Origin: Capra hircus
Lineage: Eukaryota > Chordata > Mammalia > Artiodactyla > Bovidae
NCBI RefSeq assembly: GCF_001704415.2
Contig: NC_030808.1
Span: 136,601,089-136,665,088 of the forward strand
DNA length: 64,000 nt
Reading direction: 5' to 3'
Shown here: one piece after another, positions 1-10,100 of the stretch
Numbering within the stretch: the first letter of the stretch is position 1
Layout of the letters: every line of letters begins with the position of its first letter
Notes under the pieces: model-generated
What the model was told of the DNA's origin: nothing
Database searches by the model: none
What the model saw: the letters and a program-made list of their open reading frames with translations, nothing else
Program-made: the position numbers and the translations under genes

Positions 1-90
1 TGTGTATATTCACTAAATATTGTGATAATCATTTCATGATGTGTGTTAGTCAAGTTATTATGCTGTATACCTTAAATATATACAGTGCCA

Positions 91-147
91 TTCAGTTCAG
101 TTCAGTTCGGTCACTCAGTCGTGTCCGACTCTTTGTGACCCCATATA
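91..147 (-). mobile_element. BovB/Bov-tA 3'-end scrap
   Basis: Repeats of TTCAG followed by the CACTCAGTCGTGTCCGACTC block that marks the shared 3' end of BovB and Bov-tA, in antisense. Only about 57 bp remain. Confidence 0.75.
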
Positions 148-633
148 TCTCAATAAAACTGGAAGAAAAAAGGAAATGAAATAAAGGCAATTCTTCTTAT
201 TTAAAATGAATAAGGATTAAAATAGCATGTAGAACAGAAACTAGCAACATGACATACTTGAGAACACACTTTTAATATAATGGTAACATTAGTCATATTT
301 TTTACTGAATCTAATAATATATTAGGGAAGAATTCTTGCTTCTTTTTTTCTAACAGACTTAAGTTTAAAGTGAAAAATGTATTATGTTGCAAAATTACTT
401 ATAGGCTCAGATTTAAGACTATGAACTAACATACTCCAAAGCAGTGTGTCTGTCAGTGAATGAGAAAGTTAAATATTAAAGGTGATATCTAGGGAGAATT
501 GATCAGGCACCAAGCATATTTTCTGTTTTCCTTTTCCGTTAATAAACCATTTTTTCATACTTTAAGAATTAAAGAAAGATTCTTTGTGATAAATTATTTT
601 ATTTTAATTCTGACTTCTACCATACCACATATT
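148..633. other. Unassigned AT-rich intron
   Basis: AT-rich ACAD11 intron sequence. I see no gene, RNA or recognisable repeat. Confidence 0.4.
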
Positions 634-1015
634 GTTGTGTTGTTCAGTTGCTAAATCTTATCTGACTCTTTGCAACATATAGATTTTGCAAAATTCCAAA
701 TCATACTTCCCTCATAGCTCAGTTGGTAAAGAATCCGTCTGCAGTGAAGGAGACCCCAGTTCAATTTCTGGGTCAGGAACATCCCCTGGAGAAGGGATAG
801 GCTACCTGCTCCAGTATTCTTGGGCTTCCCTTGTTGCTCAGCTGGTAAAGAATCTGCCTGCAGTGTGGGAGACCTGAGTTCAATCACTGGGTTGGGAGGA
901 TCTCCTGAAGAAGGGAAAGGCTCCAGTATTCTGGCCTGGAGAATTCCATGGACTATATAGGCCATGGGGTCGCGAAGAGTCCGACACGACTGAGCAACTT
1001 CCACTTTCACTTTTC
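634..1015 (+). mobile_element. Bov-tA SINE cluster (partial tandem)
   Basis: A short antisense 3' piece (634-684) is followed by two plus-oriented SINE 5' halves in tandem (about 705-820 and 822-1014), each with the GCTCAGNTGGTAAAGAATC head. The second ends in the GACACGACTGAGCAACTT tail and TTTCACTTTTC. It looks like a dimer or two successive insertions. Confidence 0.75.
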
Positions 1016-1057
1016 ACTATTAAATAATACAAATTTTTAAATAATTATATAAATGGC

Positions 1058-1653
1058 TTGAAGAAAACTGAGCGCCAAAGAATTGATGCTTTTGAACTAT
1101 GGTGTTGAAGAAAACAAGTGAGAGTCCCTTGGACTGCAAGGGGATCCAACCAGTCCATCCTAAAGGAAATCAGTCCTGAATATTCATTGGAAGGACTGAT
1201 GCTGAAGCTGAAGCTCCAGTACTTTGGCCACCTGTTGCGAAGAACTGACTCATCAGAAAAGACCCTGATGGGAGGGCTTCCCTGGTGGCTCAACTGGTAA
1301 AGAATCTGCCTGCAGTGCAGGAGATCTGCGTTCGATCCCTGGGTTGGGAAGATCCCCTGCAGAAGTGAATGGCTACCCACTCCAGGATTCTGGCCTGGAG
1401 AATTCCAGGGACCTCAGTCCATGGTGCCACAAAGAGTGGACATGACGAGCAACTTTCACTTTCATTTGATGCTGGGAAAGACTGAAGGCAGGAGAAGGGG
1501 ACAACAGAGGATGAGATGGTTGGATGGTATCACAGACTTTATGGACCTGAGATTGAGCAAACTCTAGGAGTTGGTGATGGACAGGGAAGCCTGATGTCCA
1601 GTCCATGGGGTCACAAAGAGTCAGACGTGACTGAGTGACTGAACTGAACTGAC
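1058..1653 (+). mobile_element. BovB 3' fragment with nested SINE
   Basis: Degenerate sequence for the RT C-terminal region (V-P-W-T-A-R, S-I-L-K-E-I-S-P-E) ending in ACTGAACTGA. The target-site duplication AAATGGC at 1051-1057 and 1654-1660 bounds it. A Bov-tA SINE splits it. Confidence 0.85.
1271..1466 (+). mobile_element. Bov-tA SINE inside BovB
   Basis: It runs from GGGAGGGCTTCCCTGGTGGC to TTTCACTTTCA and is flanked by TGATG (1266-1270 and 1467-1471). It interrupts the BovB phrase CCCTGATG...CTGGGAAAG, so it is younger than that copy. Confidence 0.85.
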
Positions 1654-1660
1654 AAATGGC

Positions 1661-2509
1661 ATAGTGTAATTTCTCACAACTATAGAGTCAAACAGAGGTA
1701 GTCACAGATGGGAATTTGTACACGTATTACATAACACATTTCTTATCAAACACAATTGCATTACTATTTCCATGGCAACATGAGGGATGGAAATGTTAAT
1801 AATTAACAACCATAAACAGGAAGTCTTCCAACTTAACTTACTTCCTGACAGAAATGACAAGTACTGTTCATTGTGGTGCTTGTGAAAGAGCCATCCTTTG
1901 TCTTCTTGAAGTTTTAGACTAGCCATGCTTCAATAAAAGAAACATTTTAGCATATTTACTTATATGACTGTAATTTGGTGAAACAATTTTAGAAAACAAT
2001 TTTGTAATACAGAGTTTTGACCAATGTTCATAGCCTTATTTCAGTAATTCCATTAGCCTATATGTAGAAAATAAGTACCGAGTTGTTATAAGAGCAAAAT
2101 ATTGGAAAACGTCCTTATAGTCCAATATTTTAGTTCACAGATTAGAGATTACTGTTATTGTTTTTATGTAGCTAGTTGTTAAATTTCAACTTACCCTTGT
2201 ATTTATCACTTTATTTATTTACTATTCCTTCTTACAACCCAGATGTTCCTTCTTGGATCAAAATCCTTTAATGAGAATCTGCTAGTAAATGCTTATTTTT
2301 CTTTATTTTTTCCTTTTTTTCCCCCACATCTGAAAAGGGAAGCAATGATTCTCTCTGTATCCATCATATCTTAACCATCATATTTTCCTTCCATTGAATT
2401 CCTGTGCTTCATTGAAGAAAAGAGTAATTTCTTCAGATCCTTCTTTCAATTTATTATTATTTGAATGTAACTAGTCCATCATTCAACCTTGCATAGAAGG
2501 GTGTATCTC
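1661..2509. other. Unassigned AT-rich intron
   Basis: No gene or recognisable mobile element. Mostly AT-rich with a T-rich tract near 2290-2330. Confidence 0.4.
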
Positions 2510-2660
2510 ATTATCTGGATTGTGTCAGAATTGCCTAGAGAGCTAGTTAAGATTACAAAAATAGGAATACACAAGTAGACTCATCAAGGAAGGATACAGC
2601 ATGAACCCTTGTGTTTTATCAAGTGATTCTGATGCCCACCAAAGTTTGAGAATCACTGCC
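2510..2660 (+). mobile_element. MER5-like hAT MITE relic
   Basis: The right end matches the remembered MER5A/B text (TGATTCTGATGCCCACCAAAGTTTGAGAATCACTG, seen here as 2622-2658), ending in the CACTG terminal repeat. The left part is heavily decayed. Confidence 0.6.
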
Positions 2661-3246
2661 ATTGTGTTTTTAAATTTAATTACTGTGATTTTTCTTTGCC
2701 TCAAGTTGTATTCAGTCTTTTTCAGGTTTGTCTGCCCAAGTTTGATAGTCCTTTGTCAGCCTCTTAATTCCTTCTTTTATTCTTGGAATCTATTGGACAC
2801 AAATACTTTTTATTCTGTATTTAATCATTATTCTATCTGTGGCCTTTGGGGGTATGATTCTATTTTGTTGAACTTTTGTTTTTGCTAATTCTTGCTAATG
2901 GTGGCTTGTTACCTTGAGTGTTTAGTTTTTTTCATTCTGGAATCACGTTCTTTGGAATGGAATTTTATCTGCAGGGATTAGTCAAGACTTTTTTTAAAAA
3001 GAACTTTTCCTCCAGAGTGAATTTGCTTTTACTTCAGCAGTACTTTTAGGCACTGCCACCAGGAACACTGTAAACTTAATTTTTGACTTGAATCTTTAGG
3101 GCCACATAGGTCTGTGAATTCAGATCTCAAACTTGATTGAAGACAGGCTTCAGGTTAGGAATGTTTCTTTTTTCTGTTCCATCCTGTGAATGGTCTTATT
3201 CAGCTTTTTGTTTTTATTTTCTACTTTTTTCCACTTAGGTTTTGCA

Positions 3247-3368
3247 GATCAGGCATCCTGGCTTTGATGCAGGGAAGTGGTGGTCTCTGATCCTCTTCTT
3301 GCCCTGTTTCTGACATTTGGTTTTGCCTGCCTATGTGGCCCATTGGAAACTAGGATCTAGGCTAATAT
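3247..3368 (+). repeat. Inverted repeat, left arm
   Basis: It is complementary in reverse to 3738-3872 over about 120 bp with scattered mismatches and a small indel. The shared phrase CTATGTGGCCCATTGGAAAC recurs exactly on the opposite strand. The family is not recognised. Confidence 0.85.
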
Positions 3369-3737
3369 AAATCAGCCTACACCCTCCAGACAAACTTGGT
3401 TCCAGTGCTCACTCACACCTAAAGTCAGACATTTTTATTCCTGGCCTCTGAGGAGTTTCCTTATTTTCCTTTCAGCACAGCTATGTAATATTACATGTAT
3501 TTTTAAAATTATTTTAAATATTTTACCCAGCATTTTTAGTTGTATTACCCTGGGAGAGGAGTCTATGACCATCCAGTATGCCATCTTACTGAAAATGGAA
3601 CACTCGAATCTTGGTGTAGGATTTTGAAAGTTAGTTCTCTAATACCAGGGCAGCATAATTTTGTGAAGAATAAAATATTGTATTATTTATTATAACTATA
3701 TATTACATATGATTATATATTACACATATAATTATAT

Positions 3738-3872
3738 GTCTTAGCCTGGGCCTTAGTTTCCAATGGGCCACATAGGCAGGAGTCAGGAAGCAAAAACAAA
3801 TGTCACAAATAGGGCAAGAGGAGGGATCAGAGATCACTGCTTCCCTCTACCAAAGCTAGATGCCTGATATGT
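3738..3872 (-). repeat. Inverted repeat, right arm
   Basis: Reverse complement of the left arm at 3247-3368, with a 370-bp spacer. It lies about 180 bp upstream of the first ACAD11 exon in the window. The homology continues weakly into a T-rich flank, suggesting two opposite copies of one old repeat. Confidence 0.85.
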
Positions 3873-4054
3873 AAAAAAAAAAACAAACCTGTAAAATTTT
3901 TTATAATTCTCTGTCTGATTTTAGAAAGAAATTTTACTGATTCAATAGCAACTGAAAGAGCTTTTCACTTAAATATGTTTATTTACTTTGGATATTAGCA
4001 GCTTACGGCATTACTTTTATTAACTCTAACTAATGAACTTTTTTATACTTTTAG

Positions 4055-4132
4055 AAGGTAATTGAGTTCTATGTTCAAAATGAAAATTCAGTGGACAAGT
4101 GGAAAAAACCTTTAGTAATTGATAAACTCAAG
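4055..4132 (+). CDS. ACAD11: ACAD11 exon a (first in window)
   Basis: A 26-codon exon in phase 0 at both ends, reading KVIEFYVQNENSVDKW and ending IDKLK. The acceptor is a T-rich tract ending in TTTTAG; the donor is AG|GTAAGA. It forms the start of the ACAD N-terminal helical domain, just after the linker from the kinase-like half. The right arm of an inverted repeat (3738-3872) ends about 180 bp upstream. I saw no earlier ACAD11 exon in 1-4054, but a very short one could be missed. Confidence 0.93.
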
Positions 4133-7100
4133 GTAAGAAAAATAAGAGAACCTTAAAACTGGACAATTTATATGCAGGTTTTTTTTGAGAACTTTAGTTT
4201 GTTGTCGCTTCTCTTGTTATATATGTAGAGGATAATTATATCAATTATAACTTGTGTTATATATGTAGAGGATAGTTATTCGAGTATACTTTTTAAAAAG
4301 AAATTTAAAAATAGAATCTGTAACATACAAATTAGTTTACATAGTGTGTTGTGTGTGATATATAATGAAGACAGCTTCTTATAGCTATTCAAATTAAAAA
4401 TACAATCAACACTTTCACTTGAGACTGAAGTTGAGGCAGAGTATTTGTCCCACATAGGCTTAATCCAAATTTCATGTTTTCAAATGGTAACACATGTTAG
4501 AAATTGAAGTGCACAAAATAGTGTATTTGGCATAATTATACTCAAATGGAAGAGATTTTATAATAGCTATGATTCAATAAGAAGCACTCAAGTAACTAAA
4601 TTTAGTTTTTCAGCCAAATATAAGGAAGCTTTGTGGAAAAGTCATTTATTTAACCATTGAGAAAATGTTGATTTATAATGAATTAATGACTGCACATTGT
4701 AGGATATGATGAAATAATTTCATAAGTTTGAAAGGCACAAATACCAATATCTTTTAAAAGTAGACTATTTTAGGTTGTGATAAATTATGGTCACTCTGGC
4801 ATATTCATCATCTTGACAGGAAATGGCCAAAGCAGAAGGCCTCTGGAACTTGTTTTTGCCAGCTGTAAGCGGTCTCACCCAGGTGGACTATGCCTTGATT
4901 GCTGAAGAAACAGGAAAATGCTTTTTTGCTCCAGATATCTTTAATTGCCAAGCACCAGGTTACAACATTATTTTAAAGCATAACTTTTCTCAGATATTTT
5001 AAGCAGTGTTTAAAATTTCTCTGTTTTTTAACAAGGAAATTTTTCTACACAAAGTCATTGATTTATAAATTTGTAATTTTACTTTTTACTTTCATTTAAA
5101 TGTTAAAAAATGGATCTAATGTTCTCATTGTATTATTCTTTTATTAAACATCATTACATTGAGTATTAGTGAATAGAAGTTACCATCAAAGGGATTGGCA
5201 TTATAAAGTTTCCTTTTTTCTGACTCAGTATTAAATATATCTATGGTTAGTTAGAATGAATAGAATTTTTAAATCTTTTGGTTAGCCTCACTGTCTCTCC
5301 ATTTACTTGCTCATTCTTTATCAGTTGCCTACTATATGCTAAGTACCATTTTAGGAACTCCAGATAGATCATGAAACAAAATATACAGTTTTCTGCCCTC
5401 ATGGAGCTGACATTCTAATAAAAAACAAAAATAAACACCAGATAAATAAGTAATTTTACAGTAAGTTTGAAGATGAAAAGTTCTTTGGAAGAAAAAACCC
5501 AGTGAGGTAGGGAAGTGCTGGAATGCTGAGAGATGCGGAATATGTATTACAATTTATTATTAAGATGAAAGGCACAGGATAGGCCTTATTGAAAACCTGA
5601 CATTTGGTAAAGACTTAAAGAGGGTGAGAGAGTCAGCCATGCTTAGATCTGAAGGGATAGTTTTCATAGCATAGAGAACATAAAATACAAAGGCCTTAAA
5701 GCTTGAATGTGATTGGTGTATTTTAGGAATAACCCAGGAGGTTATTGTGGCAGGGAAAGAAAAGTAGAAGATATCAGAGGGAAAGGGTCTTACATGTGTC
5801 TTAACAGGCAGATGACAGCTTATACTTTAATGAAATGGACATTTGAGCAGAGGAGTGACAAGATGCCTCTTAATTTTTAAAGGATCCCTTTGGCTGCCAT
5901 GTTGAGAATTAACAAAAACAGAAGGATATAAGCAGGGAGTCTTGTTGTGATGGTCCTGAGCAATGGATGAGAGGGATATGTTCAGAGAAGTAGCAGTGAA
6001 AATAGTGAGAAGCGAAAGATTCTAACTGTATTTTGAAGGCAGAGCTAAGAGGATTTCCTGGTTGGTTTTGGGGTATTAATGGAAGAATCAAGGATGCCTT
6101 CAAGGACTTCAGTTCAGTTGCTCAGTTGGGTCCGACTCTTTGTGACCCCATGAATTACAGCAGGCCAGGCCTCCCTATCCATCACCAACTCCCAGAGTTC
6201 ACTCAAACTCATGTCCATCAAGTTGGTAATGCCATCCAGCCATCTCAACCTCTGTCGTCCCCTTCTCCTCCTGCCCCCAATCCCTCCCAGCATCAGAGTC
6301 TTTTCCAATGAGTCAACTCTTCGCATGAGGTGGCCCAAGTACTGGAGTTTCAGCTTCAGCATCATTCCTTCCAAAGAACACCCAGGGCTGATCTCCTTTA
6401 GAATGGACTGGTTGGATCTCCTTGCCATCCAAGGGACTCTCAAGAGTCTTCTCCAACACCACAGTTCAAAAGCATCAATTCTTCATAGCTCACACAGTCC
6501 CAACTCTCACATCCATACATGACCACAGGAAAAACCATGGCCTTGACTAGATGGACGTGAGTCTGAGTGGACTCCAGGAGTTGGTGATGGACAGGGAGGC
6601 CTGGCGTGCTGCGATTCATGGGGTTGCAGAGTCGGACACAGCTGAGCGACTGAACTGAACTGATTATGTTTAGTCTATGGCCATGCCACCCTGAACACAC
6701 TTGACCTCATCTATTATGTTTCAAAATATTTTTGTTGGTAAATATTAAAAAGATTCATGTCTTTTATCGATATAAAGTTTGAATTCATATTAGTACATTT
6801 TTAAATGCAAAATAAATGCTTTTCTTTATTACATGTAGACACAGGGAACATGGAGGTGCTCCACCTATATGGAAGTGAGAAACAGAAGCAGCAGTGGCTA
6901 GAGCCTCTTCTTCAAGGGAGTATTACCTCCTGCTTCTGTATGACAGGTAAGAGCAAATCAGTCACATTCTCCCATTGTACACTCTTGAGGTTATATGGAG
7001 GAACTAAAGAAATGTGGAATGTGGCTTTGTGTTTAGGCAAATTTTCCTGTGACCAGAAATATGAATGTGTTTGTTGTGAGCCCAGTTTTAATATTTTGGC

Positions 7101-10100
7101 ATTTTTAAATGTGCAGAATAAAATCATCCTCCACTTTGGGAGGATACCAAATGTTTTCTGGTAGCCTGCTTTAGCAGCAGAGTACCAGGTCACCTGACCT
7201 GCCTCTTGAGAAATCTGTATGCAGGTCAGGAAGCAACAGTTAGAACTGGACATGGAACAACAGACTGGTTCCAAATAGGAAAAGGAGTACGTCAAGGCTG
7301 TATATTGTCACCCTGCTTATTTAACTTCTATGCAGAGTACATCATGAGAAACGCTGAGCTGGAAGAAACACAAACTGGAATCAGGATTGCCGGGAGAAAT
7401 ATCAATAACCTCAGATATGCAGATGACACCACCCTTAAGGCAGAAAGTGAAGAGGAACTGAAAAGCCTCTTGATGAAAGTGAAAGAGGAGAGTGAAAAAG
7501 TTGGCTTAAAGCTCAACATTCAGAAAACGAAGATCATGGCATCTGGTCCCATCACTTTATGGGAAATAAATGGGGAAACAGTGGAAACAGTGTCAGACTA
7601 TTTTTTGGGGTTCCAAAATCACTGCAGATGGTGACTGCAGCCATGAAGTTAAAAGACACTTACTCCTTGGAAGGAAAGTTATGACCAACCTAGATAGCAT
7701 ATTCAAAAGCAGAGACATTACTTTGCCAACTAAGGTCCGTGTAGTCAAGGCTATGGTTTTTCCTGTGGTCATGTATGGATGTGAGAGTTGGACTGTGAAG
7801 AAAGCTGAGCGCCACAGAATTGATGCTTTTGAACTGTGGTATTGGAGAAGACTCTTGAGAGTCCCTTGGACTGCAAGGAGATCCAACCAGTCCGTTCTGA
7901 AGGAGATCAGCCCTGGGATTTCTTTGGAAGGAATGATGCTAAAGCTGAAACTCCAGTACATTGGCCATCTCATGCGAAGAGTTGACTCATTGGAAAAGAC
8001 TCAGATGCTGGGAGGGATTGGGGGTAGGAGGAGAAGGGGACGACCAAGGATAAGATGGCTGGATGGCATCACTGACTCGATGGACTTGAGTCTGAGTGAA
8101 CTCTGGGAGATGGTGATGGACAGGGAGGCCTGGCGTGCTGCGATTCATGGTGTCGCAAAGAGTCAGACACGAATGTGCAACTGAACTGAACTGAACTGAA
8201 ACCTAGTTTCGTAATCTTTTGACTTGCATTTAAAATTGCCTTCTAAGGACATTTAAGATCTTTTTTACCTTAGAATATGAAACATTCATCTTTGTGATAA
8301 TTTTATACTGACACTTAAAAAGTACTCCACTCTGCCATAAATTGAAAAAAATAGAACTTTTACCCATGTTGGTCATATAGCTCAAATTATAAATTATAAT
8401 CATGTGGGCTGATGAAAGTAGGAGCATGTTAATAAAAGTGGGTCTTGGTATATTTGTACATAGGAAACAGTTATTAAGAACTCTTACTCAAAGAACAAAG
8501 TCATTGTTTTGTAATTGAGTTAGAATTAAACTAAGTTTCATCTGGCCATAAATTTATCAGAATTTATTATCCCTCTGTAACACTGAATGCATTTATAATA
8601 GTAAAACTGGGACCTCCCTGGTGGTACAGTGGATACAAATCCACCTGCCAGTGCAGGGGACATGGTGTGATCCCTGATCCAGGAAGATTCCACATGCTGC
8701 AGAGCAACTAGACTCGTGCATCCCAACTACTGAAGCCCATGCACCTAGAGCCTGTGCTCTACAGCAGGAGAAGCCACCACAGTGAGAAGCTTGTGCACTG
8801 CAACTGGAGGGCAGCCCACGCTCTCCACAACCAGAGAAAGCCAGTGCACAAAAACAAAGACCCAGCACAACCATAAATATAAATTTAAAAAAAAACAACT
8901 CAAGTAGACAGCTCCTTTTCTAAAGAAAGAGTGTCTCTAGTTTTAGAAGGGGAACACATAAACTATTTGAAGGATACTGCTCAGAAGAGCAGCATATTAA
9001 CAAATGCAGATTACTATGATTTAGAACTAGCCTGTTAAGTTCTAAAATGCAATGCTGTAAAGCAGTCTTGTAAAGCTGTCCTATGGAAGGCTTTCTGAAG
9101 ACAGTAAATCTAGAGCTAGTTTTACAGAATGCAACATAGATCGATGACAGCATTACTGATGGGATCTGCAAGGCACAGTTAGAAGCTGTTTAAGATACTA
9201 CAGAAATAGTGTCAGAGATGTAGAAAACAAGCTATGGTTACCAAGGGAGCAAGCGGCAGAGAGGGGTAAATTGAGAGACTGGGATTGACATACACACACA
9301 CACATACACACACACACACGTATATAATAGATAACTTGTATATAGCCTACTGTATAGCACAGGGAGCTAATGACCTGTATGGGAAAAGAATCTAAAAAAG
9401 AGTGGATATTATGATTCACTTTTCTGTACAGCAGAAACTAATACAACATTGTAAATCAAATATACTCCCAAAAAATTAATTTAAAAGAAAGTTGGTTAAT
9501 ATACTAAACCTACGGTGATCAAGACCATCCCCAAGAAAAAGAAATGCAAAAAGGCAAAATGATTGTCTGAGGAGTCCTTACAAATAGCTGTGAAAAGAAG
9601 AGAAGCAAAAGGCAAAGGAGAATAGGAAAGATAGACCCATTTGAATGCAGAGTGCCAAAGAATAGCAAGGAAAAATAAGAAAGCCTTCCTCAGTGATCAA
9701 TGCAAAGAAATAGAGGAAGACAATAGAACGAGAAAGACTAGAGATCTCTTCAAGAAAATTAGAGATACCAAGGGAACATTTCATGCAAAGATGGGCTCGA
9801 TAAAGGACAGAAATGGTCTGGACCTAACAGAAGCAGAAGATATTAAGAAGAGGTGGCAAGAATACACAGAAAAACTATACAAAAAAGATCTTCACGACTG
9901 AGATAATCACAATGGTGTGATCACTCACCTAGAGCCAGACATTCTGGAATGCAAAGTCAAGTGGGTCTTAGGAAGCATCACTACAAACAAAGCTAGTGGA
10001 GGTGATGGAATTCCAGTTGAGCTATTTCAAATCCTAAAAGATGATGCTGTGAAAATGCTGCAGTCAATATGGCAGCAAATTTGGAAAACTCAGCAGTGGC

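Noticed and set aside
5909..6103. 64-codon minus-strand frame
   Set aside because: It lies in an L2-like remnant and has no recognisable similarity.
7570..8184. 204-codon open frame resembling a new protein
   Set aside because: It is the C-terminal part of BovB reverse transcriptase in a 5'-truncated copy; the same peptide blocks recur at many sites in the window.
8593..8898. Cys-rich 101-codon minus-strand frame
   Set aside because: It lies entirely within a CHR-type SINE read backwards.
9292..9320. CA, CTG, TA and G-run tracts as CRISPR-like or regulatory arrays
   Set aside because: They are ordinary microsatellites, mostly at SINE or L1 tails, without unique spacers.
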